From assembly GCF_001622165.1 (NCBI RefSeq), contig NZ_LVWG01000036.1, positions 93,444-157,443 of the forward strand: 64,000 nucleotides of DNA, written 5' to 3'. Both the position numbers and the translations under genes were made by a program. Positions 39,882 through 49,558 of the stretch are shown here, one piece after another (the first letter of the stretch is position 1; every line of letters begins with the position of its first letter). The notes beneath the pieces are model-generated. The model was not told where the DNA came from, did no database searches, and was given only the letters and a program-made list of their open reading frames with translations. This stretch comes from Pelodictyon luteolum. Lineage in GTDB: Bacteria > Bacteroidota > Chlorobiia > Chlorobiales > Chlorobiaceae.

Positions 39882-41993
39882 ATGGCGGAAAGTTCTCCCT
39901 TCTCTTCCCTGAAAGGGATGGGTCCGAAAAAAGTCGCAATCCTCCAGGACGCGGGTCTCAACTCGTTCGAGGACCTGTTCGAGCTGTTTCCCCGGAGATA
40001 CCTTGACCGTCGGGCGATGACGCCCGTCAGGGCGCTCAGGGCGGGGGAGACAGCCACGGTGGTCGGAACCATTACTGCGGCCTCGGTTGATACAGGCCAG
40101 CGGGGGCGCTCCCGGTTCCGGGCGACCCTCTCCGATGGTTCGGGGACGCTGGAGTTGACCTGGTTCAGGGGCGTGCGTTATTTTGCACGTGCCGTTATCC
40201 CCGGCTCGGCGCTCGCGGTGCATGGCAAGGTCAGTTATTTCGGTGCGAAGCCGCAGATGCAGCATCCCGACTTTGACCGGCTCGGCAGCGACCGTCATGA
40301 TGAGGGGGGGAGCGATTTTTCTCTCTATAATACCGGCCGTATCATTCCTCTCTATCCGACCACTGAGGCCATGAAGCTGTCGGGGCTCGGGTCCCGCCAG
40401 CTACGCTCCCTCATAGCCCAGGCGTTTGAGCTCCGTCCACCGGGCGCGAGGGAGAATCTCAGCCGGGCGCTGCTTGATTCGAACGGACTCATGCCGCTTT
40501 CCGAAGCGTATCGGGAGATCCATTTCCCATCCTCTCCGGAGCGCCTCGAGCTGGCAAAGCGTCGGATGAAATGGACCGAACTTTTCTACGCGCAGCTGCT
40601 CTTCGCACTCCGCCGCCATACGGCCCGCCATCTCCGCCAGGCACCTGTATTCACCCACTCCGGGGAGCATACCTCGCGGCTTTATGCATCCCTTCCCTAC
40701 GAACTGACCGATGCGCAGAAAGCAGCAATACGGGAGATCTACCGGGACCTGCGGAGCGGAAGCCCAATGCAGCGCCTCCTGCAGGGTGACGTGGGCTCCG
40801 GGAAGACTGCCGTTGCCATGTTCGCCATGGCGCTGGCCGCCGACAACGGGCTTCAGTCGGTCTTTATGGCTCCGACTGAGATTCTCGCAGTGCAGCACTG
40901 GCTCGGCATGCGGCGTTTTTTCGAGCCGCTCGGCCTTGAGGTTGCGCTTTTCAGCGGCCGTCAGCCTAAAGGGTTGCGTGAGGAACTGCTCCTGCGGCTC
41001 CGCGAAGGGGAGGTGCATGTTGCTGTCGGGACCCATGCGCTCATTGAAGATTCGGTCCGATACCGCGAGCTCGGTCTTGTCATCATCGATGAACAGCACC
41101 GGTTCGGGGTTCTCCAGCGCAAGGCCCTGCAGGAAAAGGCCCGGAACCCCCATGTCCTGTTGATGACGGCTACACCCATTCCGAGAACCCTCACCATGGG
41201 CGTCTTCGGTGATCTCGACGTGTCGGTGATCCGCCAGATGCCGGCCGGCCGTCAGCCAGTGAAGACCATCGTCCGCCCCGATTCCGAGCAGGCGAAGGCC
41301 CACCAGTTCCTCCGCCGGGAAATCGCGGCCGGCCGTCAGGGCTACATTGTCTACCCGCTTGTGGAGGAGTCGGAGAAAATCGACCTGCAGGCTGCCGTGG
41401 AGAGTTTCGGGGAGCTTTCGGGCGCGGTATTCCCGGATCTCAGGCTCGGCCTCATCCACGGACAGATGAGCCCCGAGGAGAAAGATGGGGTCATGCAGCG
41501 ATTCCGTTCCGGGGAACTTCATATCCTTGTCGGCACGACGGTCATCGAGGTCGGTCTCGACGTTCCGAACGCGACCGTCATGCTGGTCGAGCATGCTGAG
41601 CGCTTCGGGCTTGCCCAGCTCCATCAGCTCAGGGGCAGGGTCGGGCGTGGAGAACATCCTTCACACTGCATCCTTCTTTACCGGAAGCTCACCGAGGATG
41701 CCCGGGAGCGGCTTCAGGCAATGGAGTCGACCAACGACGGGTTTGTTATTTCCGAAATGGACGCACGGATCCGCGGTGCCGGCAACGTGCTCGGCAAAGA
41801 GCAGTCGGGGAGTCTCAGTGGATTAAAGATTGCGGACCTCAGCCTTGATTTTGATATCATGCAGTCTGCCCGCAGTGCGGCCTTCGCTCTTGTCGAAGCG
41901 GACAGCCGGCTTGAACGGCAGGAAAACGAGCCGATCCGGCGGTGGTATATGCAGCACTTCGCCGGTCGCCAGACCCTTGCCGATATCGGATAG
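39882..41993 (+). CDS. recG: ATP-dependent DNA helicase RecG
   Basis: A 703-residue helicase that remodels stalled forks and Holliday junctions. The N-terminal wedge OB domain (about 55-150) is followed by helicase domain 1 with Walker A LQGDVGSGKTAVAMFA and IIDEQHRFGVLQR, and domain 2 with TVIEVGLDVPNATVMLVEHAERFGLAQLHQLRGRVGRG, then the C-terminal TRG hairpin region. Length is typical (about 690-700). The TTG at 39810 lies in the same frame but the family start is MAESSPFSSLKGMGPKKV at 39882. Confidence 0.96.
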   Translation: MAESSPFSSLKGMGPKKVAILQDAGLNSFEDLFELFPRRYLDRRAMTPVRALRAGETATVVGTITAASVDTGQRGRSRFRATLSDGSGTLELTWFRGVRYFARAVIPGSALAVHGKVSYFGAKPQMQHPDFDRLGSDRHDEGGSDFSLYNTGRIIPLYPTTEAMKLSGLGSRQLRSLIAQAFELRPPGARENLSRALLDSNGLMPLSEAYREIHFPSSPERLELAKRRMKWTELFYAQLLFALRRHTARHLRQAPVFTHSGEHTSRLYASLPYELTDAQKAAIREIYRDLRSGSPMQRLLQGDVGSGKTAVAMFAMALAADNGLQSVFMAPTEILAVQHWLGMRRFFEPLGLEVALFSGRQPKGLREELLLRLREGEVHVAVGTHALIEDSVRYRELGLVIIDEQHRFGVLQRKALQEKARNPHVLLMTATPIPRTLTMGVFGDLDVSVIRQMPAGRQPVKTIVRPDSEQAKAHQFLRREIAAGRQGYIVYPLVEESEKIDLQAAVESFGELSGAVFPDLRLGLIHGQMSPEEKDGVMQRFRSGELHILVGTTVIEVGLDVPNATVMLVEHAERFGLAQLHQLRGRVGRGEHPSHCILLYRKLTEDARERLQAMESTNDGFVISEMDARIRGAGNVLGKEQSGSLSGLKIADLSLDFDIMQSARSAAFALVEADSRLERQENEPIRRWYMQHFAGRQTLADIG

Positions 41994-42045
41994 GGCGAGG
42001 ATACGGGATGGAATGCCATATTGAACGATACAACGCAACAGCGAG

Positions 42046-43017
42046 ATGAACCCTGAAGAGACCGGCGGTACCCTTTCGGCAGCACTCCCGGCCTGCATGG
42101 TCGTCGAAGCGGCAGGCGCCTTCTATATGGCCGAAGCGCCGGACGGGACCCTCTACCGCTGCCGCACCATTCCCCTGACGAAAACCGAAAACGAAGGAAC
42201 CTCCCTTGTCGCCGTCGGCGACATGGTGCTGCTCCGGCTCTCTCCGGGAGAGGGCGAAGTGCCGGAGGCCGTCATCGTCATGGTACTCCGGCGTCACAGT
42301 GCCCTCTGCAGGAAGCGGGATATCAGGAGGAACCGGAGCAAGGAGAAGGTGCAGGTCATTGCGGCCAACATTGATCAGCTCGTGGTTGTATCCTCCTCCT
42401 TTGATCCGCCGCCGAATCTCCGGCTCATCGACCGCTATCTTGCATTTGCAGAGTCCGAACAGCTCGAGCCGCTGATTGTCGTCAACAAGGCCGACCTTGA
42501 TCCGATGGGCGATGCCGTCCGAAACATGGAGCTATACCGGGATCTCGGGTTCCGGGTTCTGCATCTGAGTGCGAAGAAGGGCGCCGGCATGGACCGGTTC
42601 CTCGCCGCCCTCGAGGGCAGGGTCTCGGCGTTCAGCGGCCATTCCGGAGTAGGGAAGTCGAGCCTCATAAACCGCATCCTCGGCCAGCAGCTGCTCACCA
42701 CCTCGCGCACCAGCATCAGGACCGGCAAGGGGGTGCACACCACCAGCCGCTCAGTGATGCTGCGCATCCCCGGAGGAGGTCACGTCATCGATACGCCTGG
42801 CATCAGGGAGTTCAGTCTGTCGGGCATCAGCCGGGAAAACCTCCGGTTCTTATTCCGGGAGTTCCTTCCGCTCATGCCATCCTGCGCCTTTTCCTCCTGC
42901 TCCCACACCGTCGAGCCGGGATGCGCGGTTCGCAGTGCCGCTATGGCGGGGCTCCTGCACCTCTCCCGATACGAAAGCTACCTCGCCCTTTATGAAGGCC
43001 TTGAAGAAGGGGAGTGA
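42046..43017 (+). CDS. rsgA: ribosome small-subunit-dependent GTPase A
   Basis: A 323-residue circularly permuted GTPase that matures the 30S subunit. OB-fold (about 20-95), then G4 VVNKADLDP, then G1 AFSGHSGVGKSSLINRIL and G3 DTPGIREFS, the order that defines the family. The C-terminal zinc knuckle CAFSSCSHTVEPGC is intact. It begins 52 bases after recG on the same strand. Confidence 0.96.
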   Translation: MNPEETGGTLSAALPACMVVEAAGAFYMAEAPDGTLYRCRTIPLTKTENEGTSLVAVGDMVLLRLSPGEGEVPEAVIVMVLRRHSALCRKRDIRRNRSKEKVQVIAANIDQLVVVSSSFDPPPNLRLIDRYLAFAESEQLEPLIVVNKADLDPMGDAVRNMELYRDLGFRVLHLSAKKGAGMDRFLAALEGRVSAFSGHSGVGKSSLINRILGQQLLTTSRTSIRTGKGVHTTSRSVMLRIPGGGHVIDTPGIREFSLSGISRENLRFLFREFLPLMPSCAFSSCSHTVEPGCAVRSAAMAGLLHLSRYESYLALYEGLEEGE

Positions 43018-43109
43018 AGAGAGGGGCTCTCAAGGGTTTCCCGATACCGCTGAAATCCTTACCTTTACAGTTCAACCAGTTTTTTGAGCCCTTGAATCGA
43101 CAGCTACCC

Positions 43110-44483
43110 ATGATCACCACCATCAATCCCGCTACGGAAGAACAGCTTGCATCCTATCCCGTAATGGATGCCCGGGAACTCTCGGCCCTCATCGCACTTG
43201 CCGATATCGATTACCGCAAGTGGCGGACTGTGGCGCCTCTGGAGCGCAGGGCAGCCATGTACCGTCTTGCCGCACTGCTTGAAGCTGAAAAGGAACAGCA
43301 TGCGGAGATGATCAGCCGGGAGATGGGCAAGCCCCTTTCTCAGGCTGTGGCCGAAGTGAAGAAGTCGGCACTGGTCTGCAGCTACTATGCCGAGCATGCC
43401 GAACGGTTCCTGCAGCCGGAAGAGAGCGATCTTGACGGCATGCGGGGCATCGTGCGGTTTGATCCCATCGGTCTGGTGCTCGGTGTCATGCCCTGGAACT
43501 TTCCCTTCTGGCAGGTGTTCCGGTTTGCGGTGCCGGCCATCATGGCGGGCAACGGCATTCTCGTCAAGCATGCTCCCAACGTGACCGGCTCTTCGGTCGC
43601 CATGGAGTCATTGTTCCGGAGGGCTGGTTTCCCCGAGCATCTCTACCGCGCGGTACATATCGACCTCGAGGATGTCGACCGACTGACGGGTTTCATCATC
43701 GATCATCCGGCGGTGAGCGCAGTTTCGGTGACCGGCAGCACGGGTGCGGGGCGCGCCGTTGCCACCAAAGCAGGCCATGCACTGAAACGGAGCGTGCTGG
43801 AGCTTGGCGGAAGCGATCCCTACATCGTGCTCGACGATGCCGATGTCAGTGCGGCCGTCAACCACTGCGCCGCGGCCCGCTTGCTCAACAGCGGTCAGAG
43901 CTGCATTGCCGCAAAACGTTTCATCGTGCATGCTTCGGTAATGGGAGCGTTCGAGGATCAGCTTCTTGGGCGGATGCGTTCGGCTGTGATGGGTGATCCC
44001 TTTGATCCTGCAGTCGAAGTGGGGCCGATTGCCCGTCTGGATCTGCGCGATCAGCTGCACCTTCAGGTGGTGAGGAGTGTTGAGGGAGGAGCAAAACTGC
44101 TTTGTGGGGGTTCCGTCCCCGATCGGACAGGCTACTATTATCCTCCCACGGTGCTTTCAGGCGTCAAGGCCGGCATGGCCTGCTACAGCGAGGAGCTGTT
44201 CGGGCCGGTTGCAACCCTCATCGAGGCCAGCGACGACGACGAGGCTGTGCATATTGCCAATGATACACCCTTCGGTCTGGGCTCTGCGGTCTTCTCCCGG
44301 AACATCGAACGGGCCACGGCTATAGCTGCACGCCTGGATACGGGTAATTGTTTCATCAACGGGATGGTGAAGTCCGATCCCCGCCTTCCATTCGGCGGCG
44401 TGAAGCAGTCGGGGTACGGGCGCGAACTTGCCCGCTATGGCATCAGGGAATTCGTCAACGTCAAAAGCCTCTGCATCGCCTGA
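43110..44483 (+). CDS. NAD(P)-dependent aldehyde dehydrogenase, succinate-semialdehyde type
   Basis: A 457-residue enzyme starting ITTINPATEEQLASYPV. The cofactor region is VLGVMPWNFPFWQVFRF and VSVTGSTGAGRAVA; the catalytic glutamate is in LELGGSDPYIVLDDAD and the catalytic cysteine in NSGQSCIAAKRFIV. This subgroup is usually called succinate-semialdehyde dehydrogenase (GabD/Sad-like), oxidising succinate semialdehyde to succinate. No GABA transaminase or 2-oxoglutarate decarboxylase is adjacent. The frame opens at 43014, but the ATG at 43110 gives the family start. A strong terminator follows. Confidence 0.88.
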   Translation: MITTINPATEEQLASYPVMDARELSALIALADIDYRKWRTVAPLERRAAMYRLAALLEAEKEQHAEMISREMGKPLSQAVAEVKKSALVCSYYAEHAERFLQPEESDLDGMRGIVRFDPIGLVLGVMPWNFPFWQVFRFAVPAIMAGNGILVKHAPNVTGSSVAMESLFRRAGFPEHLYRAVHIDLEDVDRLTGFIIDHPAVSAVSVTGSTGAGRAVATKAGHALKRSVLELGGSDPYIVLDDADVSAAVNHCAAARLLNSGQSCIAAKRFIVHASVMGAFEDQLLGRMRSAVMGDPFDPAVEVGPIARLDLRDQLHLQVVRSVEGGAKLLCGGSVPDRTGYYYPPTVLSGVKAGMACYSEELFGPVATLIEASDDDEAVHIANDTPFGLGSAVFSRNIERATAIAARLDTGNCFINGMVKSDPRLPFGGVKQSGYGRELARYGIREFVNVKSLCIA

Positions 44484-44496
44484 AGGTGCGGCTATG

Positions 44497-44564
44497 CCGC
44501 GGGCCTTCTTTCCGGCAGAAACCTGCCGTACGTCTGGAAAGAAGGCCCGCGGTACTCTTTTTTT
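44497..44564 (+). terminator. long-stem intrinsic terminator
   Basis: A perfect 17-bp stem (44497-44513 with 44536-44552) encloses a second small hairpin GGCAG-AAAC-CTGCC, and is followed by TACTCTTTTTTT. It ends the aldehyde dehydrogenase transcript and, as a stable hairpin, can also protect the convergent regulator mRNA. Confidence 0.8.
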
Positions 44565-44579
44565 CTCTTCCTGACTCCC

Positions 44580-45782
44580 TTACATGGTGATGGCGAGGTC
44601 TGACAGGTAGGTTTTGATCGACTGATGTTTGCCGAGGCCGAGTTTCTTGTGCATACGGTAGCGGATGCTCTCCATTCCTCTGGTCGAGATGCCGACCGAA
44701 CGGGCGATTTCGCGCGTATCGTAGTTCAGCTTCACGAGCAGGCTGATGCGCAGTTCTCGCTGGTTCAGGTTCGCGTGCTTTTTCTGCAGCTTCGAGAGGA
44801 ACACTGAATCGGCTTCGGTGAGCTCGATGTTCAGGCGCTTCTCAATGGTCTCGGTTTCAATCAGGCTCAGGCATGAGTCCGTCATCTGCCGTTTCTGCGT
44901 CGGGTCGATGTCCAGCGCATAAATCTGGTCGAGAAGATTGCGCAGTGAAGAGGTCTTTTCGGCTATTGCCGTCGACACCCTGGTCAGCTCCATGTCCTGG
45001 GTCGCAATCCTCGACTTCAGCTCGGCAATCTCCTTTTCGAAATCCCGGCTGGACTTCCTGTTCAGTTCCGTCTGTGCATTCATTTTGATAACCATGTGTG
45101 TGAGTCGTTGTTCCAGGTCTTGTTTAAGTTGATTCAGTTCCATCTCCTTTTCATTTTCCTTGGCTCGAAGGTCCGACTGCATTGCCTCCACCGCCTTGAA
45201 AAATGAATGGAACCGGTTGTCGGGTTGAGGTATGGGGATATGCTGATCAAGCATATTCATCCATGATATTCTTGCAATCGCTGCAAGAAATTCGTTTTTG
45301 GTCCGGGTGTGGATTTCAGTCGGTTCCGCTCCGTTCTTTTCGGGTTCCTTTGCTGTGGCTTTTGCTTCGGCCTCCAGGTAACTGCCGGCCGTCATGACGG
45401 AAATTCCTTCGGGTACTACGGCCGCAAACGACTCCACGATGATCCGGACGGCTTCGGGAATGTTGAAGAATACGATGCGGCTGAAACCGGGACTCCAGTT
45501 GAAAATGATGTCGGCAATCGACTGCTTGTAGTTGAGGGTGATGGATCCGACATGGCTGAGATCCCAGATCAGGCTGATTGGACTGTTTTCAAGGCCGCAC
45601 TCCTCAACAGCTTCCTCAAGCATCCGGTTGTCCATGGTGTTCAGCGCGATATCGCCTTCTGCCTCAACCCATGTGTGCAGGACACTGCCCTTCACCCGGC
45701 GGATTTTCTTGACGTACCCTTCCTCTCGGTGGCGGCTCTCCCAGTGCTGTCGTCTTGTTGTTTTTTCGTCGCCTGCGGTCAT
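44580..45782 (-). CDS. coiled-coil regulator with C-terminal LuxR-type helix-turn-helix
   Basis: A 400-residue cytosolic protein. N-terminal part (about 30-130) resembles a small alpha/beta signalling domain, possibly STAS/SpoIIAA-like (SLIWDLSHVGSITLNYKQSIADII). A long coiled coil follows (about 200-290, KENEKEMELNQLKQDLEQRL onward). The C terminus (about 330-395) is a GerE/LuxR DNA-binding domain: LNQRELRISLLVKLNYDTREIARSVGISTRGMESIRYRMHKKLGL, in the form common in Bacteroidota. Its target and signal are unknown. It is divergent from the lipid-kinase gene across 211 bases. Confidence 0.75.
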   Translation of the reverse strand: MTAGDEKTTRRQHWESRHREEGYVKKIRRVKGSVLHTWVEAEGDIALNTMDNRMLEEAVEECGLENSPISLIWDLSHVGSITLNYKQSIADIIFNWSPGFSRIVFFNIPEAVRIIVESFAAVVPEGISVMTAGSYLEAEAKATAKEPEKNGAEPTEIHTRTKNEFLAAIARISWMNMLDQHIPIPQPDNRFHSFFKAVEAMQSDLRAKENEKEMELNQLKQDLEQRLTHMVIKMNAQTELNRKSSRDFEKEIAELKSRIATQDMELTRVSTAIAEKTSSLRNLLDQIYALDIDPTQKRQMTDSCLSLIETETIEKRLNIELTEADSVFLSKLQKKHANLNQRELRISLLVKLNYDTREIARSVGISTRGMESIRYRMHKKLGLGKHQSIKTYLSDLAITM

Positions 45783-45951
45783 GGTACTGCCTTGAGGGGT
45801 AAAATACTTCCCACGTTACTGCGGGTTGCTTGGTGTAATATTGGTCTTTTTTGAGATGATATACAACTTTTTTTGACGTTTTCTGATAAAAATACTGTTA
45901 TTTGATGATCAATACGGCGTTGGAGTAAGTGTTTCTGCGTAATCGTTATGT

Positions 45952-45975
45952 GCGCCGGAATACGGCGCTTTTTTT
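45952..45975 (+). terminator. orphan intrinsic terminator in a divergent gap
   Basis: GCGCCG-GAATA-CGGCGC followed by T7, a textbook plus-strand terminator. No plus-strand gene precedes it: the upstream gene is on the minus strand and starts at 45782. It must end a short non-coding transcript or act as an attenuator for the gene at 45994, which begins 19 bases later without a clear ribosome-binding site. Confidence 0.8.
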
Positions 45976-45993
45976 CATGCAACCCCTTTCCCC

Positions 45994-46914
45994 ATGTCCC
46001 TCGAGACGGGTTACACTTTCATTGTCAATCCTCATGCCGGCAGGCGGCGGGCTGCCGGTCGGGTTTCGGACCTCCGCCGGGCGGTAGGCGGACGGGCCGA
46101 TACGGAAGTATTGTCGACGGCCTGTGCGGGCCACGCGGCCGAGCTTGCAGCAGAAGCGGCAAGTGGCGGTCGTGCTGTCATTTCCTGCGGTGGCGACGGT
46201 ACGCTTCACGAGGTTCTGAACGCCGTTATGGGCACCGGCTCAGCGGTCGGGGTGCTGCCCTTCGGATCGGCCAACGATTTCCTCAAGACGTTCGGCCCCG
46301 ATGTGGCCGGGGATCGAAGTCCCGAGTCACAGTTCGGTGCTGTGCGCACCCGGGTGGATGTCGGCAGGGTCGAGTTCAGCGGGGGGGAGATGCGTCATTT
46401 TCTAAACTCTCTCGGCATCGGCTTCACCGGCCGGATTGCCAGTGCCGTCAAGAGGGCTCCCTGGCTGAAGGGTGAGCTGGCGTATGCCTATGCGCTTTTT
46501 CGGGTGCTTATAGGTTATGCGCCGGTAAAAATGCATATTGAAATTACACTTCCGGACCGTCTGGTGGTGCTTGACGAGCGGGTGTTCGCCTTCTCGGTCG
46601 GCAACGGGAAAGTAGAGGGAGGGAAGTTCCAGATCGCCCCCGCAGCGGATCTTCGGGACGGTCTTCTTGATGTCTGCATCCTCCGGGCTGTCCCGAAATG
46701 GGAAATCCCCGGTCTCGTTCTGCAGTATCTCCGCGGCGTCCAGTCACAGGACCATCGTGTCCGCAGTTACCAGGCAGAGCGTATTGACGTGTCTCTCGAC
46801 GGACCTGACGTGATGCACATGGATGGCGAGGTATACGAAGGCATCGACGGAAAGATTACGGTTGCAGTGGTTCCCGAAGGTCTGGAGATGCTTGCTCCAG
46901 GGAGGCATGGGTGA
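45994..46914 (+). CDS. diacylglycerol/lipid kinase of the YegS/BmrU family
   Basis: A 306-residue enzyme. FIVNPHAGRRRAAGRV, ISCGGDGTLHEVLNAVMG (nucleotide-binding GGDGT) and VLPFGSANDFLKTFG are the DAGK catalytic-domain motifs; the C-terminal half has EGGKFQIAPAADLRDGLLDVCIL and MHMDGEVYEG, as in YegS. It phosphorylates a lipid, likely diacylglycerol or a related alcohol, at the inner membrane. The start at 45994 has no evident Shine-Dalgarno sequence. Confidence 0.9.
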   Translation: MSLETGYTFIVNPHAGRRRAAGRVSDLRRAVGGRADTEVLSTACAGHAAELAAEAASGGRAVISCGGDGTLHEVLNAVMGTGSAVGVLPFGSANDFLKTFGPDVAGDRSPESQFGAVRTRVDVGRVEFSGGEMRHFLNSLGIGFTGRIASAVKRAPWLKGELAYAYALFRVLIGYAPVKMHIEITLPDRLVVLDERVFAFSVGNGKVEGGKFQIAPAADLRDGLLDVCILRAVPKWEIPGLVLQYLRGVQSQDHRVRSYQAERIDVSLDGPDVMHMDGEVYEGIDGKITVAVVPEGLEMLAPGRHG

Positions 46915-46960
46915 ATGATGAGGAGAGTCCGGTGAAGCCAACAGTATCGATCGAGCTATC

Positions 46961-48208
46961 ATGCAGGTCCTAGTATTTGAAGATGCGCTGGCCGAACGGC
47001 TGATGCCCCTTGCCGGGCTCAAGCCTGTTTACGGCCTTACGACAGGCTTTCGAACCCTGCGCGAAAAATTTGAACATTACGCTCCCGGGATCTCTTTCAC
47101 CTTCCATATGCGCCGCCGACTGGCTCCATGGTACGCCATGGCGTATCCTTCAGCCCCGGTGAATCTCCTCATGGAGGACGACATCCTCCTTGTCAACGGC
47201 AGACTCGTCTGTGACGCTGTGACCGGCACCCTCATTGAAGCAGGTGCATTCACCCCCGGAACCGCCTCGATGCAGGACGACGAGCTGCTTTTTGCCCGCA
47301 TCAGGCCGGGCCTCATCATGGAAACTGATGGATCCCTCCCGGACCTTATCGACACCAACCGGCTGGTTGAGGGGCTGAGGGTTGAGCGGGCAGGAGGGTT
47401 CAGACTTCTCTCGAACCTCTGGGATCCGGTCGCGTTGCACCCGGCCGAACTGCTCCGTGATGCCGAGTCACTGCCGCTTGGCCGCCTGGAAGGCGAGGTG
47501 CATCCTTCTGCAGTCATTACGGATTCTTCTGCAACCTGGGTCGCCCCGGGGGCAGTTGTCAGAGCTGGCGCAGTGCTTGATGCCGACGGAGGGTTTGTGG
47601 CCATAGGGCCGGGCGCCGTCGTGGAGCCGCTGGCGCTCGTTAGTCTGAACGTATACGCCGGTGCCGGATGTCGGGTGAAGGCTGCCGCGAGGGTATACAG
47701 CAACGTCTCCATTGGCACCGAATCGAAAGTCGGCGGCGAGGTCGAGGACTCCATTATCGAGCCGTTCGCCAACAAGCAGCATGACGGGTTCCTCGGCCAC
47801 TCCTACATTTCCTCCTGGTGCAACCTCGGGGCCGGTACGATTACCTCGGACCTTAAAAACAACTATAGCTCTGTCCGGATCCTCTGCGGCGGGCGGGAAG
47901 AGTCGACCGGGCTCCGGTTTCTCGGCCTCTTGATGGCAGAGCACTGCCGCTCGTCAATCGGTACCCTCTTCAACACGGGGACCGTTGCGGGTTATGGCTG
48001 CAACATCTTCGGCGCCGGCTTTCCCCCGAAGGAGATCCCATCCTTCTCGTGGGGCGGAAGCGGCGGATTCATCCCCCATGAGGTCGATCGGGCCTTCGAG
48101 ACAGCCAGAACGGCCATGGCGCGCCGGGCAGTTGCGGCAGGCCCCGAGTATGAGGCCATGTTCCGTTCCGCCGCCTCAGCGACGGGTCTCCATTCAGTAT
48201 CCGTTTAA
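46961..48208 (+). CDS. GlmU-like putative sugar-nucleotidyltransferase
   Basis: A 415-residue protein. The N-terminal part resembles the nucleotidyltransferase-related domain common in Bacteroidota (VLVFEDALAERLMPLAGLKPVYGLTTG, NLLMEDDILLVNGRLV). The C-terminal half is a left-handed beta-helix of hexapeptide repeats (VITDSSATWVAPGAVVRAGAVL ... ISSWCNLGAGTITSDLKNNYSSVRI) as in GlmU. It may activate a sugar for surface glycans, but substrate and catalytic state are unproven: the classical GlmU N-terminal signature is not seen. Confidence 0.72.
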   Translation: MQVLVFEDALAERLMPLAGLKPVYGLTTGFRTLREKFEHYAPGISFTFHMRRRLAPWYAMAYPSAPVNLLMEDDILLVNGRLVCDAVTGTLIEAGAFTPGTASMQDDELLFARIRPGLIMETDGSLPDLIDTNRLVEGLRVERAGGFRLLSNLWDPVALHPAELLRDAESLPLGRLEGEVHPSAVITDSSATWVAPGAVVRAGAVLDADGGFVAIGPGAVVEPLALVSLNVYAGAGCRVKAAARVYSNVSIGTESKVGGEVEDSIIEPFANKQHDGFLGHSYISSWCNLGAGTITSDLKNNYSSVRILCGGREESTGLRFLGLLMAEHCRSSIGTLFNTGTVAGYGCNIFGAGFPPKEIPSFSWGGSGGFIPHEVDRAFETARTAMARRAVAAGPEYEAMFRSAASATGLHSVSV

Positions 48209-48228
48209 CATCATAAGCACTGTTCTGC

Positions 48229-48798
48229 ATGATCCTTGTCATTGACAACTACGATTCGTTCACCTACAATCTGGTACAGTACATCGGGGAAGCCGGTGCG
48301 GAAGTCTCTGTCTTCCGCAATGACGAGATCTCGGTGGAGGAGGCACTCGCCATGGCTCCCCGGGGAATTGTCATCTCTCCCGGCCCCGGCACGCCTGACG
48401 ACGCAGGCATATCGGTTCCGCTCATCCACGCCGTGAAGGGCCGGATTCCGCTTTTCGGGGTCTGCCTCGGCCACCAGTCCATCGGCGCCGCCCTCGGCGG
48501 CAGGGTGGTCAGGGCCCGCGAGATAATGCACGGCAAGACCTCCGAGGTTTACCACGATGGCGAAGGGGTGTTCCGCAACGTCAGGAACCCCTTTACGGCC
48601 ACCCGCTACCACTCGCTTATCGTCGAAAAGGAGAGTCTGGCGAAGGAACTGACCATTCGCGCATGGACTGAAGACGGTGTCATCATGGGGATGGACAGTA
48701 CAGCCCTTCGTCTCTACGGTGTCCAGTTTCATCCCGAGTCGATCATGACCGGAGAGGGGATGAAGATCATCGGTAACTTCCTGGAACTTTCCCGCTGA
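48229..48798 (+). CDS. trpG: anthranilate/aminodeoxychorismate synthase glutaminase subunit
   Basis: A 189-residue class-I glutamine amidotransferase. It starts [15 protein letters not shown], with nucleophile Cys79 in [11 protein letters not shown] and the His/Glu pair in VQFHPESI. It delivers ammonia to TrpE or PabB; in many bacteria one subunit serves both pathways. TrpE is not adjacent, so trpG or pabA cannot be decided. It is followed 4 bases later by a LOG-family gene. Confidence 0.92.
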   Translation: MILVIDNYDSFTYNLVQYIGEAGAEVSVFRNDEISVEEALAMAPRGIVISPGPGTPDDAGISVPLIHAVKGRIPLFGVCLGHQSIGAALGGRVVRAREIMHGKTSEVYHDGEGVFRNVRNPFTATRYHSLIVEKESLAKELTIRAWTEDGVIMGMDSTALRLYGVQFHPESIMTGEGMKIIGNFLELSR

Positions 48799-48802
48799 CA
48801 CC

Positions 48803-49540
48803 ATGGACCCGAACCAGCATCAGCCGCCTTCCGGCGGCAGAACCCCGTCTCCACTGCCTCCGCCGCTGCCCGCAAACGGCCACGAGGGGGATTTTATGGT
48901 CGATGGTTGGCGGGTATTCAAAATCATGGCGGAATTTGTAAGCGGCTTCGAGGTGATGGCGGATGCCGGGCCGGCCGTCAGCGTGTTCGGCTCAACCCGT
49001 GTTGCAGAGGGGAGCGGGGAGTACCTGCAGGCCCGCCGGATCGGCGGGCTGCTTGCCGAGGAGGGGTTGGCGGTGGTGACCGGCGGAGGGCCCGGCGTGA
49101 TGGAGGCGGCCAATCGCGGGGCACAGGAAGCTGGCGGCAGTTCAATCGGTTTCAACATCAAGCTGCCGAACCAGCAGACCCCCAATTCTTACATCGATCC
49201 CGGTCGCCTCGTCGGGTTCCAGTACTTTTTTGTTCGCAAAGTCATGTTCCTGAAATACTCCCAGGCTTTTATCGCCCTGCCCGGGGGATTCGGGACGCTT
49301 GACGAGGTATCCGAAGCCATTACCTTGATTCAGACAGGAAAAAGTGCGAGATTTCCTGTTATATTGGTTGGGAAATCCTACTGGGATGGGCTCTATCGCT
49401 GGATATGCGATACGATGCTCCGTGATCACGGCTTCATTTCTCCGTCGGACCTCGGCTTCATATATCTCGTCGACACCCCGGAAGAGGTGCTTCCCATCAT
49501 CAGGACCTTCTACCCGGAAGGCTATTCGCTGAATTTTTAG
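48803..49540 (+). CDS. LOG family protein (Rossmann-fold nucleotide hydrolase, TIGR00730)
   Basis: A 245-residue protein with the LOG motifs VVTGGGPGVMEAANRGA and ALPGGFGTLDEVSEAI. Family members cleave ribose from nucleotide monophosphates (cytokinin-activating in plants). An N-terminal Pro-rich stretch of about 30 residues (HQPPSGGRTPSPLPPPLPA) is extra. It is co-transcribed with trpG. The bacterial function may be nucleotide salvage; it is not proven. Confidence 0.92.
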   Translation: MDPNQHQPPSGGRTPSPLPPPLPANGHEGDFMVDGWRVFKIMAEFVSGFEVMADAGPAVSVFGSTRVAEGSGEYLQARRIGGLLAEEGLAVVTGGGPGVMEAANRGAQEAGGSSIGFNIKLPNQQTPNSYIDPGRLVGFQYFFVRKVMFLKYSQAFIALPGGFGTLDEVSEAITLIQTGKSARFPVILVGKSYWDGLYRWICDTMLRDHGFISPSDLGFIYLVDTPEEVLPIIRTFYPEGYSLNF

Positions 49541-49558
49541 AGAGCCGCAGGCATTCCT

